A stretch of 64,000 bases of DNA from assembly GCA_948146395.1 (NCBI GenBank), contig OX411545.1:16357526-16421525 (forward strand), read 5' to 3'. Position numbers and translations under genes: made by a program. The notes beneath the pieces were generated by a model that had not been told where the DNA came from, searched no databases, and was given only the letters and a program-made list of their open reading frames with translations. The DNA is from Fragum whitleyi (taxonomy: Eukaryota; Mollusca; Bivalvia; Cardiida; Cardiidae). Below are positions 33,895 to 62,888 of the stretch, one piece after another. Position 1 is the stretch's first letter, and each line of letters opens with the position of its first letter.

Positions 33895-36203
33895 CAAGAG
33901 GGACATAGTGGCCCTAAATCGCTCACCTGAGTTAACTGTCTGTTACTATTTGGAGAAGGGCTTTGGTTTAATGACAGGGCAGTAACAACAAATATAACAA
34001 ATTTGAACTTGTCCGAGATTTCATCAAGATAATCATTCTGACCAATTTTCAGGTTGATTGGGCTAAAAATATGGCCTCTAGAGTGTCCACATGGTTTTTT
34101 CTAGATTTGAGCCAGTGACCTAGTTTTTGACCCCACTTGACCCAAATTCAAACTTGTCCGAGATTTCATAAAAAGAATCATTCTGACTAATTTTCAGGTT
34201 GATTGGGCTAAAAATATGGCCTCTAAAGTGTCCACAATGTTTTTCTAAAGATTTGACTCTGTGACCTAATTTTTGTCCCCACTTGACCCTAATTGGAACT
34301 TGTCCGAGATTTTGGTACGATAATCATTCTGACCAATTTTCAGGTTGATTGGGCTGAAAATATAGGCTCTAGATTGACCACAAGATTTTTCTAAGATTTG
34401 ACTCTGTGACCTAGTTTTTGACCCTACTTGACCCAAACTGTTACTTGTCTGTGATTTCATCAAGATTATCATTCTGACCAATTTTCAGGTTGATTAAGCT
34501 AAAAATATTGCCTCTGTAGTGACCACATGGTTTTTCTAAGATTTGACTGCGTGACCTAGTTTTTGACTCCACTTGACCAAAATTCAAACTTGTCCAAGAT
34601 TTCAACAAGACAATCATTCTGGCTTATTTTAAGGTTGATTGGGCTAAAGATATAGCCTCTAGAGTGTCCACATGGTTTTTCTGAGATTTGACCTAGTTTT
34701 TGACCCCACTTGACCCAAATTCAAACTTTTCCGAGATATCATCAAGATAATCATTCTGACAAATTTTAAGGTTGATTGGGCTAGAAATATGGCTTCTAGA
34801 GTGCATACAAGATTTTTCTGAGATTTGACCCCGTGACCTAGTTTTTGACCCCAGTTGACCCAATTTCGAACTTGTCCGAGATTTTATCAAGACAAACATT
34901 CTGACCAAATTTCAGGTTGATCAGGAAAAAAATGTGGCTTCTAGACTGCATACAAGGTTTTTCTTAGATTTGACCCCATGACCTAGTTTTTGACCCCAGT
35001 TGACCCAATTTCAAAACTAGCCCAAGATTTCATCAAGACAATCATTCTGACCAAGATTAAGGATGATTGGGCAAAAAATGAGGCCTCTAGAGTGCATACA
35101 AGGTTTTTCTTAGATTCAACCCTGTGACCTAGTTTTTGACCCCAGTTGACCCAATTTCGAACTCGTCCAAAATTTTATCAAGATTATCATTCTGACCAAT
35201 TTTCAGGTTGATTGGGCAATAAACGTGGCCACTAGAGTGCCTACAAAGTTTTTCTTAGATTTGACCCTGTGACCTAGTTTTTGACCCCAGTTGACCCAAT
35301 TTCGAGCTCGTCCAAGATTTTATCAAGACAATCATTCTGACCAAATTTCAGTTTGATTGGGCAAAAAATGTGGCCTCCATAGTGCATACAAGGTTTCTCT
35401 AAGATTTGACCCTGTGACCTAGTTTTTGACCCCAGTTGACCCAATTTCGAACTCGTCCGAGATATAATCAAGACAATCATTCTGACCAAAATTCAGGTTG
35501 AACGGGCAAAAAATGTGGCCTCTAGAGTGCATACAAGGTTTTTCTAAGATTTGACCCTGTGACCTAATTTTTGACCCCGATTGACCCAATTTCGAACTCG
35601 TATGAGATTTCATCACGACAATCATTCTCACCAAAATTCAGGATGTTTGGGCAAAAAATGTGGCATCTAGAGTGCATACAAGGTTTTTCTAAGATTTGAC
35701 CCTGTGACCTAGTTTTTGACCCCAGTTGACCCAATTTCAAACACGTCCAAAATTTTATCAAGACAATCATTCTGACCAAAATTCAGGTTGAACGGGCAAA
35801 AAATGTGGCCTCTAGAGTGCATACAAGGTTTTTCTAAGATTTGACCCTGTGACCTTGTTTTTGACCCCAGTTGACCCAATTTCGAACTCGTCCGAGATTT
35901 CATCAAGACAATCATTCTGACCAAAATTCAGGTTGATTGGACAAAAAATGTGGCCTCTAGAGTGCATACAAGGTTTTTCTAAGATTTGACCCTGTGACCT
36001 AGTTTTTGACCCCAGTTGACCCAATTTCGAACTCGTCCGAGATTTTATCAAGACAATCATTCTGACCAAAATTCAGGTTGATAGGGCAAAAAATGTGGCC
36101 TCTAGAGTGCATACAAGGCAAATGTTGACGACGGACGTCGCACGACGGACATCCACCTAACCACAATAGCTCACCTTGAGCACTTCGTGCTCAGGTGAGC
36201 TAA
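33895..36203 (+). mobile_element. Helentron/pearl-like element with 145-bp tandem core, copy 1
   Basis: The 5' end reads 'caagagggacatagtggccc' and 'cgctcacctgag'. The core is a satellite of about fourteen 145-bp units. The 3' end is 'gacgacggacgtcgcacgac' and then the hairpin 'gctcaccttgagcac-ttc-gtgctcaggtgagc' followed by CTAA. Comparing the interrupted outer element ('ttgatatga' | 'taaaacttggtagagg') with its intact unit at 36361-36386 shows insertion with at most a 1-base ambiguity and no visible target duplication. A hairpin near the 3' end, a CTRR-type terminus, subterminal inverted repeats and a satellite core fit non-autonomous Helitron/Helentron elements such as bivalve pearl. No Rep/helicase gene is present. 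Confidence 0.75.
34080..36120 (+). repeat. 145-bp satellite array (copy 1 core)
   Basis: Each unit contains 'gacctagtttttgacccca', 'gttgacccaatttcgaact', 'tcaagacaatcattctgacc', 'ttcaggttgattgggcaaaa' and 'gtggcctctagagtgcatac'. Early units diverge more than the last six (35270-36120), which are nearly identical. The period is 145 bp. The 71-codon minus-strand frames recur every 145 bp and are repeat artefacts. Confidence 0.9.
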
Positions 36204-37269
36204 TAAAACTTGGTAGAGGCACTTTAGGTGATGCTACATACCAAACATGAAAGCTGTATGCCATCTGGTTTCAGAGAATAAGATTTTTTGAAGATTTTCT
36301 TTTTTTGATTACTGAGCTAAAGGGATGTGCCTGGGCAAAACCCAAATATGACCCCAGAGTCTTGATATGATCAAACTTGGTAGAGGCGCTTTAGGTGATG
36401 CTACATACCAAATATGAAAGCTGGCTGTCTTCTGGTTTCAGGGAAGAAGATTTTCCTATCTTCACACTTTTTGTACAGGGAAAGTAAAGGATGGATTTCA
36501 TTTATTTGAACAACTTTGGTAGAGCTACACTCAAGGAACATCCCTGCCAAATTTCATCAAGATTGGCCCACTGGTTAAGGAGGAAATGTTGTGGACCACA
36601 GACATTGTACTTTCACAATAGCTCACCTTGAGCACTTCGTGCTCAGGCGAGCTAAAAAGGCTTCTCATGGACAAGCACTAATTTGAGGGAAGATGTAAGT
36701 CCCCTTTGCAACTAGCCTATTTTCATTTCATCTTCTCCCCACCCATTTCTCTCCCGAGAAACCCACAGGTGTTACCAATCTTGTTAAAATCTTTATGATG
36801 TATTTGCAGTGTTTCCAGAGGAGGAAACTACTTTCACAAATGCTTTATTTAGGAAATCAACTTAACAATATTCCAATTAATTCACAGCTGCTGGTGAACC
36901 TTCGAAAGGTTGCCGCCATTTTAACAAACATAAGTACACTCACAAAAATCAATCCAAGCCACCAGCTGCTAATCGCACTTGGAAATACTTCTTACGATAC
37001 AACCATTTGTTAGAGACAATTTATTTATTGACTCGATGTCACAATGACTTGTTAAATGTTAGATGACAGTTTGAAGAGCAAAGGTCATGATCCCTGGTTT
37101 GACGATATATAGACTAAGGTACCGAGCGAGGATCACACAGTTATAGAGGGGGTATTTAATTTCAAATTGAAATAAAACTCGCACAAATCCTAAATTGTGA
37201 GTACTCAAAGGAATTGTCTCGCCAAGACAATTATAATGAGTACCCACAACAAAGGGTTTAAATAAAGAA

Positions 37270-37700
37270 GAGACCAAGAGGGCCTGTATCGCTCCACGGG
37301 CTTTAACATCTACGGACTTTCATTACACAAAGTTTACTCTGACTGAAAACAACTCTCAAAGTCTCTTTAGAACTATTTTGTAATGATTTACCGAGTCTGG
37401 CCCACATTGCACCAAAATACTCAATCACCTTTAAAATGCAAAACCTTTATCCATCTTATCGCCAACATATACTTATTGCTTGCAATTTTATTGATTGCAA
37501 TTAGTAGATTATTCTTAACATATTTTCGGGAAATAAGTAAAGGGTCACCCAAGAAACAGCCATGCCATGGAAGGAGACTTTTTTTATGCCCAAATTCTAG
37601 GGTCAATCAAAATTTCTTTAACAATTTAGGTATTTGGTCTCCCAAGGAACATCCATGCCAAGTTTCATTGAAATAGGCATGACAATAGCTTGCTGGCTTT
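37270..37700 (-). repeat. Fragmented dispersed repeat (gggcctgtatcgctcca family)
   Basis: 'gaccaagagggcctgtatcg', then 'ctccacgggctt', is the inverse of the end of 19053-19975. The stretch to 37700 contains unit fragments such as 'aatttctttaacaatttagg' and 'aagtttcattgaaataggc'. Reading frames here are not gene-like. From 36656 to 37269 I see no gene. Confidence 0.5.
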
Positions 37701-37989
37701 TGGCCAATGGAGCTAGAGATAAAGATTTTAGCAAAGCTACAGATAGAGGGGACAATTTGGTTTTCAACTTTAAGTATTTCATCATTCCTTTCTTAAACCC
37801 TTTGTTGTTGGTACTCTTCAGAATATCATCAGAGACTATTCAAATGAGTACAAACAACATTAGGTTTCATTTGGAAATGAAGATTTTAGACTGGCTTCAC
37901 CCTCTCAATTTTGCATTACCTCCTTTTACCCGTACCTCTGATCACAAATATGAAGATCACAAAAATAACAGCAAAATAGTTTAAAAGCT

Positions 37990-37995
37990 TTTATT
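37990..37995 (-). terminator. Candidate poly(A) signal of the helicase gene
   Basis: AATAAA on the minus strand, about 775 bases after the stop codon. Another AATAAA-like site lies near 38155. Which is used cannot be told without transcripts. Confidence 0.35.
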
Positions 37996-38162
37996 TACAG
38001 AAATTTATACAACAAAACATGTATGATTTACTACCAATAACTTATTGGTCCATTAAAAACAAAGTATATCAATGCACTTGAAGCCTTACTGTTTCACAAA
38101 AAGCATTACAGACTCTTCACTACACTACAAAATATAGAAGAAAGATAAATCTTTATTTAATC

Positions 38163-38238
38163 AAGAGGTCGGCGCAACGCTATTGTCAGTGCCTATATAT
38201 TTATAGGCACTTACAATAGTGTTGCGCTGACCCCTCGT
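38163..38238. repeat. 76-bp hairpin, probably in the helicase 3'UTR
   Basis: The arms 'gaggtcggcgcaacgctatt' and the inverse of 'aatagtgttgcgctgacccc' surround 'gtgcctatatatttataggcac'. If the AATAAA on the minus strand at 37995-37990 is the poly(A) signal, this hairpin is transcribed in the DDX5/17 3'UTR. No other function is visible. Confidence 0.65.
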
Positions 38239-38769
38239 AATGGGCAACTTAAATATTGCAAATACAGATCGAAGCAGTCTTTCCAACATTTGGTCACCCA
38301 ATCACAAAATGAAGTGTCACATTTTAATATATTTCCTATCTTTTTTGAAGCATGAAAAGAGCAAGGGCTTCTAAACAAATGGCAATTATGACGAATTCAA
38401 TCATCAATTTCTGGACATTCTATTACTTGAAGTGTTAGGACCCAAAATGGTGAAATGAACGACAAAATGTGTTATATACAATGAAAATGAAGTGGGTTCC
38501 AATCCTTAGGTAAAATTATTAGCGAACTGTTTGTAAGTTTCCGAAGTTTGAAGCTTAGAAAGAGAGCAAAACCAAATATGACAAAATAAATGTTTTTGGC
38601 CTTGAATGACTCCCTTCAATGTAATAGAAATTTAAATATTTTTTAGTCACCTACAATAATCAAACTTACTGTCCACATTTTATAGCATTATTTCTATCAC
38701 TCTAAACACTTTTTTTCTATTCATGATCGATAATAAATTATTTAAACAGTGGCAATGAGATTACTGATC

Positions 38770-56697
<17,928 letters not shown>

Positions 56698-57475
56698 CTT
56701 TGTATTTTATATGGATTAATGGAAATAATTCGTTAGATTGTGCGAAGTGATTCTTTCTTGGGCGATTCTTTCTTCCTACACCACGCCGTGGGACTACTTC
56801 TGTTTCGTCACTGCGCAATTATGCATAGATGCATACGCCATTCACCGTTGAAATGGATAACGAAATGTCTATTTTATTTACTTCTTTTCTATTTAAAAAT
56901 ATGACTCTCTAATTTTGACTGATTTGTTTAATCATCGACGGCTTACATAAATCGTACAAATGAATATAGTTTAGATCTACTTTTTTGCACGAACCACCCC
57001 TTAAAGTGACGTCACTAACTTAACAGACTCGATCACGCTGTGAACTGCTGATTCATTAATATGGTGACACAGAACTGCCATCGGGTATTTCACCCTCGAC
57101 TTATTTGAGTTTTTTCTTACGGGCTGTTGATTTTGACCATTTCTAGTTTTGTTCTTTTTTTTTTTTTAAAAAAAGAGTCGTGGGTAATTATTCATAGTCC
57201 TTGCTTTCAGAGACAAAATTATCTCACAGGCAACCTGGACAGTCAAAATTTTACGACGGCTAATTTGAATTGTGTCAATACATGTTCCCCAATACATCAG
57301 TTTCAAGACAGGTTACAGACCCGCCTAACAAACGGAATTTTCCAACTTTGTGTAAACGCACGTCCACTGGACTTAACCGAGACGAAATCACTCATATCTC
57401 AGTGACACGGCTATAACTATTTGTGTCATCTTATCACGTGTCTTCCATAATTTGAATATTGATCAATACCAGAGA

Positions 57476-57712
57476 TCAATACCATATTATCCACTCCCTT
57501 ATTTGAGGACCCTTAAAATAATAAAGGCTGCTAAAGAGCCTAAATGCATTTGGTAGGTTATTCCAATGGATAGAGGCGTTTACAAAGATTGAATGCTTGT
57601 ATTGTGGTCTTAATGTTGCGGGTATGACTAGACTTTTTTTTTTACTGTTGCAAAATGTTTCGAAGATATTTGTGCTGATGTGATCAGTGTATTTCTTTGT
57701 TCTATGTGACAC
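57476..57712 (-). pseudogene. Non-LTR retrotransposon RT C-terminal remnant
   Basis: The frame includes TLRPQYKHSIFVNASIHWNN then LPNAFRLFSSL. The 'F/FV-x-x-x-x-x-WNNLP' pattern is the common C-terminal end of CR1/Jockey-like ORF2 proteins. The upstream part of the RT is not present in the same frame. It lies about 800 bp upstream of the helicase start codon. Confidence 0.65.
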
Positions 57713-57753
57713 GGCTTTTGGCTTTCGGAACTCTTTTAGATGTAACTAAGCTA

Positions 57754-58768
57754 CAGGGTGTTTCATCTGTCCTTATTCTAAACCCCAATGATTATTGTTC
57801 TGATATTACCAATCAACTAACCTGTATAAATATTCATTGGTTTCGCAGACAAAATACAATTTTGATTGATATATAATTTGTCTTAGTTCCTCTGATGGTA
57901 TCACTCCTGTTTGGCGTCAAACATTTTAAAAAATTCAACATGACGTCATTTTTAGTCAATAATGACGTCAGGGTTTTTTTTTGTGAATTAAAAATTCATC
58001 GTGTCTCTTGGCAAATGGAATGGCCACTTCTCTCTCTTATTCACACCTTTTTTTCTACAGGTGCAGGTCAATGACTGTATAAAATACCCTTTTTGACAGT
58101 TACACCAAAGGAAAAGGTCAAATAGTCAGACAATTGTGGCAGTCATTTCTGATAAGTCTTGAGAGGGATTCGATTTCTAAAGATTGTCAGCGATTCTTGA
58201 AAAGCTACAGCGTTGTGTAAAGTAATTGTACCTTGCTGAAACTATAAACATGTTATGTAATAGTGAACTCAGATGTTTCAAAATCAATCAAGTATTAATA
58301 ACACTAACCGTTCACATTTGCGTTAAAGACTTTAATAGTCTCAAGACTGAATAGACACGTCTATCACAATTGCCTGATCCGAGTCTATTTTGGCCCTTTC
58401 GTATGGAGTAACTTTCAAAGAATATATAGTAGAAGGCTTTCACTAGTATATACTGTACAAAGGAATTTAAGAAAGTTATCAAAGGATAAACCTGGTCAAT
58501 CCATTTGTCAGGAGACATGATGAATGATATTGATAATTCAAGAAAAAAACATGACGTCGACATTGCCTAGAATTGACGTCGTGTTAAAAATTCTTTAAAT
58601 ATTTGACGTCACACAGGATTGACACCATCAGAGGAACTAACACAAATTATATATCAATCAAAATGTTATCTCTTCTCTGAAACCGATGAATATTTACACA
58701 AGAAATCTGATAAGTTCTATCAGAACCGTAATGATTTAGAATAAGGACAGACATTATGAAACACCCTG
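57754..58768. mobile_element. Non-autonomous element with ~230-bp inverted repeats flanked by TA
   Basis: The left end CAGGGTGTTTCAT... (preceded by TA at 57752) and right end ...ATGAAACACCCTG (followed by TA at 58769) are inverse. Inverse similarity continues through 'ttgattgatatataatttgt', 'tagttcctctgatggt' and the GACGTCA motifs to about 57985 and 58540. A TA flank and CAGGGTGTTT-type end fit the Tc1/mariner (IS630) superfamily. The ~550-bp interior carries no transposase frame. Confidence 0.75.
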
Positions 58769-59207
58769 TATTAACTAAAAAGGTAATATGAATTTTAAAA
58801 ACTGAGACAGCATCTTTCAAAAATCTTACCGTGAGGAATGTCATCTTGTCCTGTACAATTTAATTTAAAAGTTCTCTGTAAATATAGCTTTCACCAACAG
58901 CGGGAAGGTAAATACCTAGTATCATTTGGATTTCTATCTTTGTAGAACTTTCTAACTGACTAAGACTCGGTACTAAATATGTTAAAAGGATTTTGTAATT
59001 TGGTTACCAGTACAGAAGCTACAGTTGTGAAAAACTATTAAAATGACTGGCAATTTTGTGTTCTTTGAAACAGTTTTCGTTATCAATATTCAATACAACA
59101 ATTAGAGAGGACTTTGACTTGTTACTATATCCAAGCTCTTTCAACTGTGACCATAATTTCTTAGATGTTTACTTGTTTTATTCTAGCTAGTATGAAAAAT
59201 ACTCTGA

Positions 59208-59640
59208 CTAAGCATTTTTCACAAGCCTTTGAACTAAATTTCTGTAATGAAAATACTTAGTGTAAATATCTTTATCTTTAGACTTTTTAAATTTATATAG
59301 AAATTCATCCCTATGATTAGTTTGTTCTAGAATATTGGAATCTAACCAAGGTTCACTCCTTTGTTTCAGTCTAATTTGTTTTATAGGGGCTATAGTACTC
59401 AAGACTGATAAAAAATCTTTAAAAGACATCGAAGATTCACCAACAGTTTCAGCCATAAACATACTAGACCAATCACATAGCTTAAGATTGTGAATAAAAG
59501 TATCAGCATCATAGTTTTTTTTTTCAAAGATCTTATGACAATGTTTTTATGCTTATCATAAGATCCTCTTTGGGTTTTTCTAGTACAACATACAGGGAGA
59601 TGATCACTTAACCCTACAGTCAGGGTACCGGACTGTGTTA
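59208..59640 (-). pseudogene. Decayed non-LTR retrotransposon: endonuclease end to linker
   Basis: On the minus strand, 59635-59520 reads SGTLTVGLSDHLPVCCTRKT, which includes the SDHLPV signature of the apurinic-like endonuclease C-terminus. A frame break follows, and 59462-59208 reads MFMAETVGESSMSFKDFLSV, then PWLDSNILEQTNHRDEFLYK and IYTKYFHYRNLVQRLVKNAK, the linker typically found between endonuclease and RT. No RT follows. Confidence 0.7.
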
Positions 59641-60554
59641 CATTAATATAACATAATTGTGTATGTTTTCTATTTTATTGATTTTTAGCTAGAAAAGCGT
59701 CAGCTTTGTTGGCTTTAGGTAAGATAAAAAAATTTGAGAAAGTCTCAAAGTTCAAATGAGTGCAAACTGCCCCTGGCAGTTTAACCACTAAATCAGTGAA
59801 TGCTTTCGCCATAAAAAGTAGTTCTCCCGTAATGTTGCATACCTATGTGACCGAGATTCAAGGAAAACGTCCTGTAATTTGACTCTTGACGTTTTCGAGT
59901 TTACCTAGTAAAGGATTTAAAGTAGGTCCACACGTGCAAAAAATCGAACATACATATTATAGCGGATTAAATCAAGTCATGTGTAACGCGCGGAATAATA
60001 GACTGTCGCTATAACTACCAGTATTTGGTTACGCAATCTTAGGGTTAGCGACGCGTCATTACCGCTTCTGTCATTACCTTTCTTTGTCGGATGCAGATGG
60101 CGAGGAACCTTTGATTGACCTATTGAAACAAACGAAATTCAAATAAGGGAATTATTCGTAAGATCAAACGTAATTTACACAGCTCTGATCGATAAAATTT
60201 CGAAACATCCCTCTCTAAAAGTCTTAAATTAGATCTACGTGTATTTTATCCGAAGTGAAAATAGAAAATACCGGAAAACATTTCCGAAAGGTCAATCGAC
60301 TATCCTCGACTGAACAGCATTTTCAGAGAACACAGGAAAATCTCAATGACGTCATATTAGTGTCTGCAACATTTCTGACCAGGGATTTGAAATGACGAGG
60401 TTTTCTTGTCTTCTGTTATTCAGATAATTCTGCGTTATTTTAGATAAGTTTAGAAGATTTATTTGCACACTACCTAAGAACGTTCGCCACCTTTGGAACG
60501 AAGAAGCGATAACAATATAGCTGCATTAATCATCAGTTTGCGAAATATCGCAGG

Positions 60555-60567
60555 ATGCCAAAACATA
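60555..60567 (+). CDS. Candidate first coding exon of a divergent gene (MPKH-, ATOX1-like start)
   Basis: ATG CCA AAA CAT A is followed at once by a strong donor GTAAGTAAA at 60568, with A at -3 of the ATG. MPKH is the start of the copper chaperone ATOX1 in animals. The leftover single base would begin the fifth codon. The downstream exon with the MTCxGC copper-binding motif was not found before 64000, so the call rests on four residues and a splice site. It would be transcribed divergently from the helicase gene, about 3.9 kb away. Confidence 0.2.
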
Positions 60568-60871
60568 GTAAGTAAAATTTGAGCTGGCCGCATTTCCTAG
60601 GCCCGACGCGCAAGAAATATCTAAGGACCGATTCCAAATAGACACTCCACATTTTCTCATATCAGATTCCATAATTTATTTAATGTTAGTAATAAAAGGA
60701 GATTTTGCAACCAAACCTCGTACCTACAGCTTTAAGTTACAGCTTGAAGTTTTAATGCTTGGAAGTCATTTATTCTTAAAGAACCAACCAGAATGATGGA
60801 CTTTGGGAGCAAAATTTAAACTACTTTTTAATGAGGAAACAAGCATTTACAAAGTGTGCAGGAAAAGGAAG

Positions 60872-60898
60872 GTGTGTGTGTGGGGGGGGGGGGGGGGA
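60872..60898 (+). repeat. (GT)n followed by G homopolymer
   Basis: Five GT repeats run into about 16 G. A similar G run of about 10 occurs at 63626. Between 60600 and 62888 I see AT-rich sequence without a recognisable gene, and short reading frames there are not convincing. Confidence 0.85.
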
Positions 60899-62888
60899 TA
60901 AAAATTCCTTACTTTGTAAAAAAAAATTCCTGAAATTCCCACATGGAATTACAAAAAAATCCTGATTTTGGCACCTATTGAGAGAAATGATAATATGTCT
61001 GCAGTTTCATCCCCTCATACCTTAAGCTCACAAGGGCAAATCGGGCTTAAAGTGAGATGTGTAATCATTAGATATCCCTCGTACGTCGTTCGTCATCAAC
61101 TCTCTTTAGTGTTTATATCATAGGGGCGACATTTCATGAATATTCGATAGTAATGTTTGTCAGATCATTAAGATGAACCGTATGAATTAAAGTTTAAAAT
61201 ATTCCATATGAAAACACAAGGAAAGGATACCTGTTGACACTTTTTTTGTTTACATTTTAAAGGCCATGCATTTAGCGCATTTATGATGAAACTTGTTCAG
61301 TATGTTAGTCAAAATGATAAAACATTCTGAATAGCAAAGTATATCTGAAAATACAAACGTAGGGACATGAAAATTTGGCTCACCCGTGATGAACAAAGAC
61401 CAGTATACTTTTTTTGTCATAAAGGGGACTCAAATAGAAAATGAGAACATTTGAACAGAAAAAAGGGAAAGAAAATCGGAATTTATGAGAAAATTTTCAC
61501 TCTCACGGTTGTACAGTGTATTGGAATGTGTATTTCCAAGAATGTCACGTGCGTGCAAAGTAATGACTTAGCTTGACCAGAATTTTTACTATTCACACTA
61601 CATTGTACGGTCACTTGAATGAACTATATTAAAAAAAAAACTCATTCGAAAGAATGCTTTTTAACTCCTAGCTTTATTTTAACCCTGTTTATATCATAAT
61701 ATTTTTTTAAAAGGAAGATTACTTACATATCTATGCTTTGCTAGCTTTCAGTACTTTGATTTTTTTTTGGAAATATTTTACAATTGATGCATTAACTGTG
61801 ACTTACCATATGTTTGTATGAAAACATTAGGACAAAGAGTGTATTACTAATTATGGCAAAGATATCCAAGGATAAGACCTGCCAAAAATCAAGAGGCACT
61901 TTTTTACTAAGGGTAAATGTAGCAAAAAATAATTTAAAACAAAAATACTGTAATTTAGTTTCTTTTCAAACAGTCTATTAAATTTTTCGGAATATGTATT
62001 GAAAAACAAAGAGTGTTGTTGTCGTTGCCATTTTTTAAGAAAAAAAGTACTTAATAATCATTTGGAAAAGAGTGCGATATTTTTATCGGGACCATTGTTT
62101 TTGTTCAGGCTCTCTTTTTTTAAGGTGCATCATGTTTCAAACACATTTCTCCTTTTACTAAATTATTTACATGGCTATCGTCTGTAATGGGGTGTACTGA
62201 CTCGTTTAATTGGCAAAGTATTTTTTCAAAAGAGAAAAACTCGGGGTATCAATAATAGGAATCACCTCTTTTATTCATTATTAATAGTTCATACGTTACT
62301 TGAAATTTATTCATACACCTGAGAGAATGTATAGGCAACATAATGACACAGAGTGAGAATGGATAATTTGGAATATTTGAATGTTCGAGTGCATGATCAA
62401 TACCGTAGCAACAACTTGAATAATAAGCTGTAACTACGACGTTGACTTTTTTTGAATTTAATGAAAAATAAGACAAAAGGCATTTTGTCATTATTTTATG
62501 ATAGATTACAGTTTTAAACATAATAATAAAAATATGATTCGATAATTTTTCACATCTTTGTTACAGGCCTATTTCTTGGTTCTTCAAAACCAAGAAACAC
62601 TAAGAATGCGTTTTGCCTCATTTCCCCAATAAATGTTCGTGTTTTCATTATTCTTTTAATGTATATTCTTTTTAATGTGAAGTGTTTTAGTATTTTGATT
62701 TTTATTCATTTCTTCGGATAAAATCGGTTTCTTGTTTTAGGTAAAACTGGGTTAGTATTACACATTCAAAAACCATTTATTTTCATAAATAGTATTTCAA
62801 CATTTTTTTTAGAAAATATTTTATATCCTCAAACAAAAATAGGAACAAAAATTCTTCAAAAATATACTTTATTCTTTGGGGGAATGAG

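Larger units (their letters stand above)
33323..36655 (+). mobile_element. Outer hairpin-ended repeat element, split by an inserted relative
   Basis: It starts 'tagctcatctagcacaaggt'. Units of about 215 bp contain 'tacataccaaa(c/t)(g/a)tgaaagctg', 'aaatatgaccccagggtctt' and 'aaacttggtagagg'. It ends with the hairpin 'gctcaccttgagcacttcgt' and its inverse, followed by CTAA at 36652-36655. The sequence 33323-33894 continues at 36204, because a second element is inserted between. The shared terminal hairpin makes inner and outer elements relatives at their 3' ends. Confidence 0.7.

Noticed and set aside
34266..36069. A family of 71-codon minus-strand genes
   Set aside because: They recur every 145 bp in shifting phase because the satellite unit lacks stops in that frame; there is no independent coding signal.
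34080..36120. A CRISPR-like array
   Set aside because: The units are 145 bp with no conserved-repeat/variable-spacer structure, and the genome is eukaryotic.
37383..37984. Two 97-116 codon plus-strand frames
   Set aside because: They read through dispersed repeat units and the likely helicase 3' flank, with no domain signature.
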